Assembly: GCA_013399015.1 (NCBI GenBank)
Contig: VWZX01010081.1
Location: 2,834,736-2,898,735, forward strand
Length of the DNA stretch: 64,000 nt
Source of the DNA: Galbula dea
Taxonomy: Eukaryota > Chordata > Aves > Piciformes > Galbulidae
Reading direction: 5' to 3'
Under the pieces are notes generated by a model. It saw only the letters and a program-made list of their open reading frames with translations. It was not told where the DNA came from and did not search any database. Below are positions 63,245 to 64,000 of the stretch, piece after piece. Position 1 is the stretch's first letter. The number at the start of each line of letters is the position of its first letter. The position numbers were made by a program, and so were the translations under genes.

Positions 63245-63265
63245 GCTTATAATTATAAGCTTATA
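63245..63265. repeat. Overlapping perfect AT-rich palindromes
   Basis: GCTTATAATTATAAGC (63245-63260) and TATAAGCTTATA (63254-63265) are both perfect inverted repeats and overlap, just after an ATT-rich tract at 63214-63231. Confidence 0.9.
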
Positions 63266-64000
63266 GCTTAGTCTCCATATTACTTAATTTCATAAAAATC
63301 ATGCTTAAAACTAAATGCAGTGTCTTAAAAGGAAATAGAATCTTCCATCAATTTTAAAGATGGTACCTGTTGGCTTGAGAGGAGAGAAGTCCTGCAACAT
63401 TTATAAAGTATACAGCTACTGGTTTATTTACTGTTATATGCCACCTTTGAGTAAAAGACAGTAGCTTAGACAAGCTTATGGAGAGAGAAAACGAAAAAGA
63501 AGAAGAGAAGGATCCTCCCACAGGTCCCTACTGTGGAAACCTGAGGGGCTGCAGGAGGGAGGAATTTTCCCTGGCTTGTACAAAGGGGAAACACTTGCAA
63601 TGTTATTAAAGTTATTCTGCTCATGGCCTCACTGAGACAGAATGAGGACTTTTGAGAAGAATGAAAAACCCAAGTAATTCAACACACTTCACTGTGCTGC
63701 TTGCCAGTCCATTTAGAGCAAAAATTGTGATTACAGGGATGTTGGGGTAGAGGGGACCAACTTAGCAAGTATTCAGTAGAATCCCAGTTTTTCACATGAA
63801 GTACTCACCTAGCCACAGTCTGTCTTGTAAAAGTTGGTGATTAGTCACAGAAGAGGTTATTCGAGCACCGATTTTACTTTGAAGAATACCATGCTGTAAA
63901 GCACCCAGTTAGAGCCAAAGCACATTTATTAAGACCTGGAGGCAAGGAATTTTTCCTATTTGCCTTTTATCAATTGTTTATCCTTTTTATCCATGCCTGT

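Larger units (their letters stand above)
57388..64000 (+). other. VWDE: VWDE intron, 5' part (continues past the window)
   Basis: Begins with the near-consensus donor GTGAGT in phase 2. Contains a sense CR1 at 60374-60594, a minus-strand tRNA-Glu/CR1 chimeric element at 62493-62640, and an AT-rich palindrome at 63245-63265. I looked for the continuation of the VWD domain and did not find it. Confidence 0.8.

Noticed and set aside
1..64000. CRISPR arrays, operons or prokaryotic systems
   Set aside because: No regularly spaced repeats and no dense coding; the window is vertebrate with spliced exons and CR1 elements.

Overview
The window is nuclear DNA from a bird. It is AT-rich with no CpG island, genes are sparse, and it is sprinkled with CR1 LINE fragments of avian type: 3' ends made of ATTCTATG/ATTCTGTG octamers and 3' tails reading like 'GATCTTTAAGGTCCCTTCCAAC'. 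It also holds a solo LTR of avian ERVL type. I cannot fix the species; a neoavian bird is a reasonable guess from the CR1 and ERVL types.

The one protein-coding gene I can support is the 5' part of VWDE (von Willebrand factor D and EGF domain-containing protein) on the + strand. Seven coding exons lie at 26634-26818, 38499-38727, 41281-41513, 49608-49697, 50588-50723, 54304-54521 and 57314-57387. All are bounded by AG/GT, and every junction keeps the reading frame (387 complete codons). They encode the N-terminal segment, a complete eight-cysteine D8C (uromodulin-like) domain, a linker region, and the first residues of the VWD domain (CYSFTDPHIITFDG). The signal-peptide exon and start codon were not found; the first exon seen opens with two bases of a split codon. 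The remainder of the VWD domain and all EGF repeats lie past position 64000.

Layout: 1-26633 is 5' flank or intron 1, with no supported gene but several CR1 copies, including two long minus-strand copies at 15.4-16.2 kb and 23.0-24.0 kb with recognisable reverse-transcriptase remains. 26634-57387 is the VWDE segment with introns of 0.9 to 11.7 kb. Intron 2 holds a composite of a minus-strand ERVL solo LTR, a fairly young CR1 and an older CR1 tail (30.5-31.9 kb). 57388-64000 is the next VWDE intron, which carries the most unusual item: a tRNA-Glu-derived head fused to a CR1 3' tail (62493-62640, minus strand), with the layout of a CR1-mobilised SINE.

I found no CRISPR arrays, operons or functional RNA genes. 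The short open frames outside the VWDE exons look like chance frames or CR1 remains.
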